Source: Deltaproteobacteria bacterium
GTDB taxonomy: Bacteria > Desulfobacterota > Desulfomonilia > UBA1062
DNA: 32,601 nucleotides
Reading direction: 5' to 3'
Assembly: GCA_017992605.1 (NCBI GenBank)
Contig: JAGOOG010000022.1
Span: 1 to 32,601 of the forward strand
Shown here: piece after piece, positions 25,893-32,601 of the stretch
Layout of the letters: each line of letters starts with the position of its first letter
Position numbering within the stretch: the first letter of the stretch is position 1
Notes under the pieces: generated by a model
What the model was told of the DNA's origin: nothing
Database searches by the model: none
What the model saw: only the letters and a program-made list of their open reading frames with translations
Program-made: the position numbers and the translations under genes

Positions 25893-26735
25893 ATGTTTGA
25901 ACAGCTTGATGAAATAAACACCCCTCCTGATCCTTTCCAGTTCTATACGGCCGCTGATCTCTGGACGGACGAGCACACCTCTGAGCGGATGCTCAGGTTC
26001 CACCTGGATGAAGGGACGGATATCTCATCCCGCACCATCGCCTTCATCGATCGGTCTGTGGACTGGATCGCCTCCCGCTTCGACATCGGATCCGGAAAGA
26101 AGATTGCCGACTTCGGCTGCGGCCCCGGATTATACGCCACGAGACTGGCCCGGCGGCATGCAGCCGTGACCGGCATAGACTTCTCGAAGAGATCGATCCG
26201 TTATGCACAGAAAACTGCAACCATGGAAAGGCTGCCAATCCGTTATGTGAACCAGAATTACCTGGATTTCGAAACCGACGACCGCTTCCATCTCATCCTG
26301 ATGATCATGTGCGATTTCTGCGCACTCAGCCCCGCCCAGAGGAGAACCATCCTCACCACGTTTCATGCGCTCCTCGAGCCATCCGGGTCCGTTCTCCTCG
26401 ATGTGTATTCCCTGACGGCCTTCAGCGAACGGGAAGAGCGGGCAGTGTACGGGCCCAATCTCCTCGACGGGTTCTGGTCCCCCGGAAGATATTACGGTTT
26501 CCTGAACACATTCAAGTATGAGAGGGAAAAGGTGGTCCTCGACAAGTACACGATCATCGAGGCCGAACGCACGCGTACGATCTACAACTGGCTGCAGTAT
26601 TTCAGCACTGAAAATCTTGAGCGGGAGTTCACGGCGTGCGGCCTTGCCGTCGAGGCTTATTACTCGGATGTGGCAGGGACGCCCTTCTCAGCACGGAGCA
26701 GGGAATTTGCGGTCATCGCAAGGAAACTGCAGTGA
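25893..26735 (+). CDS. Class I SAM-dependent methyltransferase
   Basis: The 280-residue protein has motif I KIADFGCGPGLYATRL, motif II VTGIDFSKRSIRYA, NQNYLDF, LILMIMCDFCAL and LEPSGSVLLDVYS. It has a long C-terminal beta-rich portion (RTRTIYNWLQYFSTENLEREF) common in a family of bacterial class I methyltransferases. The ATG at 25893 was chosen for its GGGGAGG site; the frame is open from 25851 upstream. It is the fourth unrelated methyltransferase in about 5 kb. The substrate is unknown. Confidence 0.87.
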   Translation: MFEQLDEINTPPDPFQFYTAADLWTDEHTSERMLRFHLDEGTDISSRTIAFIDRSVDWIASRFDIGSGKKIADFGCGPGLYATRLARRHAAVTGIDFSKRSIRYAQKTATMERLPIRYVNQNYLDFETDDRFHLILMIMCDFCALSPAQRRTILTTFHALLEPSGSVLLDVYSLTAFSEREERAVYGPNLLDGFWSPGRYYGFLNTFKYEREKVVLDKYTIIEAERTRTIYNWLQYFSTENLEREFTACGLAVEAYYSDVAGTPFSARSREFAVIARKLQ

Positions 26736-26751
26736 GCACGCCCCCCCCCTC

Positions 26752-26787
26752 GCGGGCCCCTACCCTCCGGGACAGAGGGTCGCCCGC
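26752..26787 (+). terminator. Possible terminator hairpin after the last methyltransferase
   Basis: GCGGGC (26752-26757) and ACCCTC (26762-26767) pair with GAGGGT (26775-26780) and GCCCGC (26782-26787) to make a 12-bp interrupted stem shortly after the methyltransferase stop. No T-tract follows, so it is a weak call. Further on, TTGACA (26855-26860) and a perfect hairpin CGATCCTC-ACATG-GAGGATCG (26862-26882) lie before the next gene. Confidence 0.35.
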
Positions 26788-26965
26788 ATCAGAGACGGAG
26801 CCGAAAGCGCGACCCGTACTTCGTGGCCAGACGTGTCTCGCCGGACACACTGACTTGACATCGATCCTCACATGGAGGATCGTGGATTCAAGACCGCCGC
26901 GAACGTACCGATCGAGGGAATGAACGTTATGGAGCATCTGGCGTCACCCAGCACAGGCAGCCCGC

Positions 26966-27724
26966 ATGATCAGTTCTAGAAGGCATGGAACGCCCCTCGG
27001 GGGCCTTGCCGATGCGCCGCTCCGGCGGACTGCGGACCCGATCTACGAGCTGGCTGCCTCAACCGAGTTCAAGAACGCCTCGGCCGACCTGTCACGAACG
27101 TCGGATATCGAGACCTGCACCTCCAACTCCTACGGGAGGCACGACACTCTCCTGACAAGGGTGCTGGCCTCGGGTTCCCTGAAGACCGACTGCACGGTAG
27201 GCTGTTCGTACTGCTGCTATTTCAAGGTGGAAGTGAAGGCCTACGAGCTGTTCCTGATCTTGAGATACCTGAAGAAAGCCATGCCGCACCATGAGGTGCG
27301 TGGATTTCTCAGCTCCGCCGAGTCCAATGCGGTGAGGATCCGCCGATTATCACGAGAGGAACATTTCGGGACTAATCTCGAATGCCCCTTTCTCGAGGAT
27401 GGGAAATGCCGGATATATCCAGTCCGCCCGTATGCATGCAGGAACTTCCATGCGACCAATCGCTACAACTGTATGGTCTCTTACGAGAACCCTTCCGATC
27501 TGTCCATGCCCGACACGTACATCCCCGAGCTCCACGCGGCAGGACACGGTCACAAGTTCGGATTCGAGAAGGCACTGGCAGCGAAGGGTTTCGACATGCG
27601 TGTATACGATATGAGCACCGCTTTCATAGAGCTTCTGCAGGAAGGCAATGCGAGGAAGAGATATGTAAAGGGGAAATGCACCTTCCCCCAAGCAGTACGC
27701 ATCGAAACGGGTGAAACCTTCTGA
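26966..27724 (+). CDS. YkgJ-family cysteine-cluster protein
   Basis: The 252-residue protein carries the metal-binding cysteine pattern of the YkgJ/CxxCxxCC family (putative Zn or Fe binding). The pattern is DCTVGCSYCC around residue 75, CPFLEDGKCRIYPVRPYACRNF near 140, and a further Cys in NRYNC. These Cys positions, and the P-x-R-P-x-xCR stretch, are diagnostic. The function is not established for the family. The N-terminal ~60 residues are not conserved-looking and the start lacks a good ribosome-binding site, so the true start may be further in. It has no obvious partner nearby. Confidence 0.8.
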   Translation: MISSRRHGTPLGGLADAPLRRTADPIYELAASTEFKNASADLSRTSDIETCTSNSYGRHDTLLTRVLASGSLKTDCTVGCSYCCYFKVEVKAYELFLILRYLKKAMPHHEVRGFLSSAESNAVRIRRLSREEHFGTNLECPFLEDGKCRIYPVRPYACRNFHATNRYNCMVSYENPSDLSMPDTYIPELHAAGHGHKFGFEKALAAKGFDMRVYDMSTAFIELLQEGNARKRYVKGKCTFPQAVRIETGETF

Positions 27725-27811
27725 GCTGCATCCGGACAGGGATTGCCCGCCACGACCGGATTGCTTGCGGGTGGTCCCGGACGAATCTCACTCTGTGAAC
27801 AAGGAGGCCCG

Positions 27812-28981
27812 ATGATGTCGTCGATAAAAGACAAGTATGCCATCGTGGGAGTGGGGTACACGCCCCAGGGGCGCGTACCCGGGAGGACATCGCTCAGTTT
27901 CCACCTGGAAGCGTCGGCCAATGCCATCAGGGACGCCGGGCTCGACAAGGCGGATGTGGACGGCTTCATCTGCTACCGCCACTTTCCCGCCGCGTCGAAC
28001 GAGAACGACCTGACGCCCGATCTCATCGCCCAGCACCTGGGGATCGCCCCCGCGTACATGAGTCAGGACGCCAGCTGATCGAGGAGTCACCTGCAGCACG
28101 CAGTTGGCGCGCTCGAACTCGGTCTGTGCCGTTACGTCCTCATCTCCTACGGTCACAATGCCCTCTCCAGTGACAGCCTGTTCCGGATGCTCGTCGATTT
28201 TTCCGGGGATGACGCCGTATTCGGCCATTTCGGCGCAACCGGCGGCTATGCGCTGGCCGCCAGGAGGGCCATGCACGAATTCGGAACCGGCCCTGAAACC
28301 TGGAAGAGGATCGCCGTGGGCCAGCGCACGTGGGCCAACCTCAACCCTGCCGCCATGATGCACGGCAAGCCCTTAACCGACGCGGACTACGACAACGCCA
28401 GGTGGGTGGTCGAGCCGCTGCGCCTGCCCGACAACTGCCTGATCACCGACGGCGGGCGGGCCATCGTCGTCACCTCGCTCGAGCGGGCGCGAGACCTCAA
28501 GCAGCCCCCTGCCGTCATCATGGGGATGGGGCAGCACAACCCCTCGACGGCCGTCGCCCAGTCCACCTGGATGGCCGGGCCCACCGGCGCCAGGCAGGCC
28601 GGTGAAGCGGCCTTCGCCATGGCCGGCATCACCCCCGACGACGTGGATGCGTGCCAGATCTACGACTGTTTCACCTACACCGTGGAGATCACCCTCCAGG
28701 ACTACGGTTTCTTCAAACCCGGCGAGGGACTCGATTGGTTCCAGGGTGGAACGATCGAGCCCGGCGGCAGGATGCCGGTCAATACCTCGGGCGGGCAGCT
28801 CTCGGAGGCCTACTTCATGGGCCTGACGCCGATCGCCGAGGGGGCCATGCAAATCATGGGCCGGTGCGGGAAACGTCAGCTCGGGCCCGCCACACGCACC
28901 AGATCGCCCGCCATCATTCTGTGCAGCGACAACGGCGGTATCCTGCAAAGCAATTCGTGCATCCTGCTCAGGAGGTCGTAA
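27812..28981 (+). pseudogene. Thiolase-family protein (SCP-x/Ltp-like) interrupted by in-frame TGA
   Basis: The 390-codon frame encodes a thiolase-fold acyl-CoA enzyme. It has the N-terminal IVGVGYTPQGR, the middle GALELGLCRYVLISYG, and the C-terminal half-site motifs DGGRAIVV, IYDCFTYTVEITLQDYGF and PVNTSGG with DNGGIL. Codon 89 is TGA (28076-28078), in the MSQDAS-x-SRSHLQHAVG stretch close to where thiolases carry the nucleophilic Cys. The frame before and after is the same, so this is a nonsense codon, a selenocysteine codon, or a sequence error. The ATG at 27812 has AAGGAGG. It is immediately upstream of its usual Zn-ribbon/OB-fold partner. Labelled pseudogene provisionally; the alternative reading is given in the findings. 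Confidence 0.7.
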
Positions 28982-28984
28982 CCC

Positions 28985-29416
28985 ATGCCGTATGACAAGC
29001 CCCTGCCGAAAATCAATCCGGACAACCGTCCCTTCTGGGAGGGGTGCCGGGGACACGAGCTCAGGTTTCAGAAGTGCAGCGACTGCGGCCATGTCCGATG
29101 GCCGCCGTCTCCTCTCTGCCCCTGCTGCCATTCGACCGGCATCACCTGGCTGGTCTCCAGGGGGATGGGCAGGGTCTACACGTTCGCCGTCTACCACACT
29201 GCGTACCATCCGGGGTTCGCTGCAGACCTGCCGTATACCGTAGCCGTGGTGGCGCTCGACGAGGGCCCCCACCTCCTGACCACCATCGTCGGCTGCAAAC
29301 CCGACGAGGTGAGATGCGACATGCCCGTCGACGTGCTCTGGGAGGATGTCGACGAGACGCTATCACTGCCCAGATTTAAGCCGTTTCCGGGTGACAAGGA
29401 ACATGACGAGCCGTAA
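28985..29416 (+). CDS. Zn-ribbon/OB-fold acyl-CoA-binding protein (DUF35 type)
   Basis: The 143-residue protein has an N-terminal rubredoxin-like Zn ribbon (KCSDCG and CPCCHS, residues ~31-55) and a C-terminal OB fold (GRVYTFAVYHTAYHPGF, PYTVAVVALDEGPHLLTTIVG). DUF35 proteins form complexes with SCP-x/Ltp-type thiolases or aldolases and supply the acyl-CoA binding partner. Its ATG has AGGAGG 9 nt upstream and it follows the thiolase by 3 nt. The intact partner suggests the interrupted thiolase gene is either still functional or only recently broken. Confidence 0.88.
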   Translation: MPYDKPLPKINPDNRPFWEGCRGHELRFQKCSDCGHVRWPPSPLCPCCHSTGITWLVSRGMGRVYTFAVYHTAYHPGFAADLPYTVAVVALDEGPHLLTTIVGCKPDEVRCDMPVDVLWEDVDETLSLPRFKPFPGDKEHDEP

Positions 29417-29515
29417 TGTCCTCTATCCGTTTTTTCTGTCCAACCAGATTATCGCGGCACGGCCGAGAAGGTTGTTCTCGCTGCATACATTCCAAAAACA
29501 GTATCGGAGGATGGC

Positions 29516-29866
29516 ATGAAGATCATGGAGTATCGCACGGTCACACCGACGCGCTTCGACAATGACCAGATGGTTGGTGTCGCGGGTCGCGTCGTGATCG
29601 GCACCGGTGACGGTGCGAGGAACTTTTACATGCGTCTGTTCGAGATCGCGCCGGGTGGACACACCCCGAAACACGCGCATGACTGGGAGCACGAGGTGTT
29701 CGTCCATTCCGGGAAAGGCGAATGCTGGCATGACGGGCAGTGGCATCCGTTGAAGCCCGGCGACGTGATGTTCATGCCCGCCCTCGAGGAGCACCAGCTG
29801 AGGAATGCCGGCGACGAGGTGTTTGTCTTCGTATGCCTCGTTCCTTCGAAGGCCCCTGAGCTGTAG
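29516..29866 (+). CDS. Cupin-domain protein
   Basis: This is a 116-residue single-cupin protein. The first cupin motif is GGHTPKHAHDWEHEVFVHSGKGE, giving metal ligands in HAHDWEHE. The second is PGDVMFMPALEEHQLRNAGD, with the final His. Both motifs are complete, so metal binding is likely; whether it is an enzyme or a sensor is not visible. A GGAGG site lies 6 nt before the ATG. The gene is separated by about 100 bp from the DUF35 gene and has no clear operon partner. Confidence 0.85.
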   Translation: MKIMEYRTVTPTRFDNDQMVGVAGRVVIGTGDGARNFYMRLFEIAPGGHTPKHAHDWEHEVFVHSGKGECWHDGQWHPLKPGDVMFMPALEEHQLRNAGDEVFVFVCLVPSKAPEL

Positions 29867-29927
29867 CATGCACTGTTCTGTCGGGCCTGCTCGGCACGGC
29901 CTTCACGATGGAACAGGACTTCTCCAA

Positions 29928-30104
29928 GGGGCGGCTGACCGCTTCGTGGCCATCCATCGGGGCCGGAGCAGAAAACCGCTCTACGTTTCGGCCGTCGGCT
30001 GCACCCTTGACCATGCCGCGCAGTCGATCCTGAGCATGTACGGTCCGTACAGGATCCCTGCCCTTCTGAAGCTTGCCGATCGTCATGCCAGGGCGGGGGC
30101 TTGA
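29928..30104 (+). pseudogene. Coding remnant of unknown origin
   Basis: A frame with GC-rich third positions reads ADRFVAIHRGRSRKPLYVSA and ends LADRHARAGA before TGA. It lacks a start and a ribosome-binding site. It looks like the C-terminal piece of a lost gene between the cupin and the DUF5329 gene, but I do not recognise it. It may also be a chance open frame. Confidence 0.3.
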
Positions 30105-30129
30105 TTTGTCACCGGGGAACATATAAGTC

Positions 30130-30540
30130 ATGAGATTATTCACCATAGGAACGTTACTCACAGCAGCCGGACTGTTCTTCCCGTTCCTGGTCTCGGCATC
30201 CGCGGTCTTTGCCGCACAGCCTTCCCTCTCCCAGGAGGAACGGCAGAAGATCGAGGCATTGATCCTGACCGTTGAAAACCTCAGCGATGCGACCTTCATC
30301 CGCAACGACAGGTCATACGATGCGGCCTCCGCGGCCAGGTTTCTGCGTGGCAAGTGGCGCTCCCAAGAGAGCGAGGTGCGCTCTGCCGAAGACTTCATAG
30401 AAAAGGTGGCTTCCTTCTCGTCCACGACCGGGAAACCATACCTGATACGGTTCCGCGATAGAAGAGAGGTACCGAGTGCCGTGTTTCTCAGGGAGCAGCT
30501 CGCTCATGGGAAGATGAAATCTTTACCCGGGTCGCCGTGA
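30130..30540 (+). CDS. Secreted DUF5329-like protein
   Basis: The 136-residue protein has a Sec signal peptide (MRLFTIGTLLTAAGLFFPFL...VFA). The mature part reads ERQKIEALILTVENLSDATFIRNDRSYDAASAARFL, then FIEKVASFSSTTGKPYLIRF and the C-terminal VPSAVFLREQL. The FIRNxxxYDxxxAAxxLRxKW and GKPYxIRF landmarks fit the DUF5329 family as I recall it. The function is unknown; it is likely periplasmic. The ribosome-binding site is weak. It is 53 bp ahead of the C-S lyase gene, with no evidence of a shared role. Confidence 0.75.
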   Translation: MRLFTIGTLLTAAGLFFPFLVSASAVFAAQPSLSQEERQKIEALILTVENLSDATFIRNDRSYDAASAARFLRGKWRSQESEVRSAEDFIEKVASFSSTTGKPYLIRFRDRREVPSAVFLREQLAHGKMKSLPGSP

Positions 30541-30593
30541 TCATTACTGTTCCGGCTTGACAGCCTGCGCTGCTGGCCGTACCTACTTGTGCA

Positions 30594-31760
30594 ATGACAG
30601 GACACGCCGAGACCGCATTCGACTTCGACTCCCCGGTGGACCGCAGGAACACCGCGAGCCTCAAGTGGGACAGGTACAGGGGCAGGGATGTCCTCCCCCT
30701 GTGGGTGGCCGACATGGACTTCAAGGCCCCCCCCGCCGTCATCGCGGCCCTCCACTCCCATGCGGACCATGGCGTGTTCGGCTACACCCTGCCGCCGGAC
30801 GACCTCATGGAGGCAGTGCTGGACATGCTCTATCGCGACCAGTCCTGGCGGGTGGAATTCGAATGGATCGTCTGGCTGCCGGGGCTGGTCACGGGCCTCA
30901 ACGTCGCCTGCAGGGCCGCGGGGCGCGCCGGCGACGAGGTCATGACCGCCACGCCGGTCTATCCCCCGTTCCTGAGCGCCCCTGTCCTGTCGCAGCGGAC
31001 ACTCCTCACCGTTGCCCACGGGGAATCGCCAGGCGGGTACGTGTTCGACTTCGACCGCCTCGCCAAGGCCATCACGGAGCGGACCAGGCTGTTCATCCTG
31101 TGCAACCCCCAGAACCCCACGGGCAGGGTCTTCACCAGGGACGAACTGCTGGCCCTTGCGCGGGTCTGCCTGGGCAGGGGTGTCATCATCTGCTCGGACG
31201 AGATCCACTCCGGCCTCGTCCTGGACAGGAACAGGCACCACCTGTCCCTGGCGGCATTCGACGAGGAGATCGCCCGCAACACCATCACCCTGCTGGCCCC
31301 CAGCAAGACCTACAACCTGCCCGGACTGGGATGCTCGCTGGCCGTCATCCCGGACATGGGGCTGCGCAATGCCTTCAAGGCCGTCATGGCCGGCATCGTG
31401 CCTCACGTCAATGCCATGGGCTTCACCGCCGCGCTGGCCGCCTACCGGGACAGCGAGACGTGGCGGCAGGCCCTGCTCGATTACCTCAGGGCCAACCGCG
31501 ACTTGGTGGAGAACTTCGTGTCCCGAGTGCCCGGCATCGACATGCACCACGTCGAGGCCACCTATCTCGCCTGGATAGACTGCCGCGGTCTCGGCGAAGA
31601 AGATCCCGCGTTTTTTTTCGAGAATGCCGGGGTGGGCCTGTCCGGCGGTGCGGACTTCGGCACCCCTGGGTTCGTGCGCCTGAACTTCGGCTGTGCCCGC
31701 AGCCTCCTGTCGATGGCCCTCGAAAGGATGGAGAAAGCACTCGCACGAAAGGAGGAATGA
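30594..31760 (+). CDS. MalY/PatB-type PLP-dependent C-S lyase (cystathionine beta-lyase family)
   Basis: This 388-residue fold-type I PLP enzyme probably cleaves C-S bonds in cystathionine, cysteine or S-conjugates to pyruvate, ammonia and a thiol. The family start RRNTASLKWDRYRGRDVLPLWVADMDF is clear. Other landmarks are the NPQNPTGRV motif, the PLP-binding Asp/His in CSDEIHS, and the Schiff-base Lys in APSKTYNLPGLG. The Arg binding the substrate carboxylate lies in VRLNFG. The length (388) matches MalY (390). It is followed 4 nt later by a putative aminothiazoline-carboxylate hydrolase, suggesting a cysteine or thiazoline metabolism unit. It lacks an evident ribosome-binding site. Confidence 0.92.
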   Translation: MTGHAETAFDFDSPVDRRNTASLKWDRYRGRDVLPLWVADMDFKAPPAVIAALHSHADHGVFGYTLPPDDLMEAVLDMLYRDQSWRVEFEWIVWLPGLVTGLNVACRAAGRAGDEVMTATPVYPPFLSAPVLSQRTLLTVAHGESPGGYVFDFDRLAKAITERTRLFILCNPQNPTGRVFTRDELLALARVCLGRGVIICSDEIHSGLVLDRNRHHLSLAAFDEEIARNTITLLAPSKTYNLPGLGCSLAVIPDMGLRNAFKAVMAGIVPHVNAMGFTAALAAYRDSETWRQALLDYLRANRDLVENFVSRVPGIDMHHVEATYLAWIDCRGLGEEDPAFFFENAGVGLSGGADFGTPGFVRLNFGCARSLLSMALERMEKALARKEE

Positions 31761-31764
31761 TCCC

Positions 31765-32316
31765 ATGGATGATCTCACCCGGGAAAAGAGACACGGCTTC
31801 AGTTACTGGTACATGAAGGATGTGCTTCCCAGGCGCATCCTGAACGGGCAGAGGTATCACACGCCCGGCTTCGGCCTGGCGAGCCAGCTCTTCGCGGTCA
31901 CGTGCAGGCATGTCATGGAAAACATGGGACAGGGTGAAGGGGAGGCCCTCATCAGGAAGGCCGTGGAGGAGTTCGGGTTCGAGCGTGGCCGGAGGATCGC
32001 AGAAACGGTGAAGTCCCTCGGCAAGCCGCTCACCATCAAGAACTGGCTCATCTACGCGGACATCGACGGATCCAACTTCGAGGCGAAACCGACCATCGAC
32101 AACCACGACCTCCTCGTCGAGGTCCACCGGTGCACCTTCATGGAGGCGGCCGAGCGCTGGGGAGTCAGGGACCATGCCCGCTATTACTGCAAGTACGTCG
32201 ACTATGCCATCCTTGCAGGATACAACCCCGACATAAGACTGGTGCTCAACTCACGCCACGATACCGGCAAGGAGTTCTGCCTGTTCCGTTACATCATGAA
32301 AGAAGCGAACAGATAG
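31765..32316 (+). CDS. L-2-amino-thiazoline-4-carboxylic acid hydrolase-like protein
   Basis: The 183-residue protein matches, as I recall the family, the ATC hydrolase domain. That enzyme opens L-2-amino-thiazoline-4-carboxylate to N-carbamoyl-cysteine in Pseudomonas cysteine synthesis. Visible landmarks are the ADIDGSNFEAKPTIDNHDLLVEV stretch, the RYYCKYVDYAILAGYNP motif, and C-terminal GKEFCLFRYIM. The ATG at 31765 is preceded by AAGGAGG 9 nt away. It follows the C-S lyase by 4 nt, almost certainly one transcript. Many members of this domain family are not proven hydrolases, so the precise substrate is uncertain. Confidence 0.72.
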   Translation: MDDLTREKRHGFSYWYMKDVLPRRILNGQRYHTPGFGLASQLFAVTCRHVMENMGQGEGEALIRKAVEEFGFERGRRIAETVKSLGKPLTIKNWLIYADIDGSNFEAKPTIDNHDLLVEVHRCTFMEAAERWGVRDHARYYCKYVDYAILAGYNPDIRLVLNSRHDTGKEFCLFRYIMKEANR

Positions 32317-32510
32317 AGGCAGCCTCAGCCCGCTTTTCCGTTCACGCCGACAGCACTGCGAATCTGCGGAAAATCTCTGTTTCGAGGCTTCCAATCTATT
32401 GTATTTCATGCTGAATCATCTTATTATCTCTTTCGGGGGAGCGGCGCATTGCCTGTCGTCCGTGCTTCCACACACCCCCGGACATGATTTCAGCTGAAAG
32501 GAGAGGCTAT

Positions 32511-32601
32511 ATGGCTCAGGGTTCTCGGGACCAGCGGAAAAAGAAGGTGATCGAGGTGCTGAACAAGGCGCGCTCCATGGAGCTGCACGCCATCAGCCAG
32601 T
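32511..32601 (+). CDS. Bacterioferritin/ferritin-like protein (5' end only)
   Basis: Thirty codons are visible before the window ends: MAQGSRDQRKKKVIEVLNKA, then RSMELHAISQ. The V-I-E-x-LNKARSMEL-x-AI-x-Q pattern is the first helix of bacterioferritin-like iron-storage proteins, with the Glu of SMEL a diiron ligand in that family. A GGAGAGG ribosome-binding site precedes the ATG. The 194 bp between 32317 and 32510 hold AT-rich sequence around 32395-32440 that may contain its promoter; nothing else is recognised. Confidence 0.7.
   Translation, partial: MAQGSRDQRKKKVIEVLNKARSMELHAISQ

Noticed and set aside
30504-31778. A 424-codon minus-strand frame opposite the C-S lyase
   Set aside because: The plus strand has the full set of PLP-enzyme motifs; the minus translation is low-complexity Gly/Gln/Val-rich.

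Overview
The window looks like chromosome from an anaerobic, GC-rich bacterium, most likely a Desulfobacterota (deltaproteobacterial) lineage. The reasons are two selenocysteine-containing formate dehydrogenases (FDHs) of different architecture, a molybdate uptake operon beside them, an N-type (not standard F-type) ATP synthase operon, and a thiolase/OB-fold acyl-CoA gene pair. The taxonomy is inferred from gene content only; no rRNA or tRNA gene is visible.

Layout. (1) 1-7.7 kb: modCBA on the minus strand, running off the left edge, divergent from fdhE. fdhE is followed by a three-gene respiratory FDH operon (Tat-exported selenoprotein alpha subunit, 4x[4Fe-4S] beta subunit, cytochrome b gamma subunit) closed by a strong terminator. 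(2) 7.7-10.4 kb, minus: a second FDH, a soluble NuoG-like selenoprotein that stands alone. Each FDH is split by an in-frame UGA that conventional gene calling reads as a stop. (3) 10.4-13.1 kb: a mostly non-coding stretch with a long inverted repeat, then a membrane hybrid histidine kinase. (4) 13.1-19.9 kb, minus: a nine-gene ATPase operon in the order beta-epsilon-AtpQ-AtpR-a-c-b-alpha-gamma, the hallmark order of N-ATPases. (5) 20.1-20.9 kb: a SPOR/NlpC-P60 lipoprotein.

(6) 21.0-27.7 kb is an accessory island. Its left part carries integron-type attC recombination sites without an integrase in view (a CALIN-like array). The cassettes hold a small membrane protein, a methyltransferase and a toxin-antitoxin pair whose toxin is interrupted by TAG. 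Further right come three more unrelated SAM methyltransferases, a flavin-reductase-like protein, a META-domain lipoprotein and a cysteine-cluster protein. (7) 27.8-32.6 kb: a thiolase interrupted by an in-frame TGA, its Zn-ribbon/OB-fold partner, a cupin, a DUF5329-like secreted protein, a MalY-type C-S lyase followed by a putative aminothiazoline-carboxylate hydrolase, and the start of a bacterioferritin-like gene.

How it fits together. ModABC supplies molybdate (or tungstate) for the pterin cofactor of both FDHs, and FdhE matures the exported enzyme. The membrane FDH oxidises periplasmic formate and passes electrons to the quinone pool, while the soluble enzyme works in the cytoplasm with an unidentified partner. 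The N-ATPase may serve as an additional ion-pumping or ion-driven ATPase. The most noteworthy points are the two recoded FDH genes with visible SECIS hairpins, the N-ATPase operon with a two-carboxylate c subunit, the attC array, the cluster of four methyltransferases, and the thiolase with UGA close to its expected nucleophile in an organism that evidently decodes UGA as selenocysteine.
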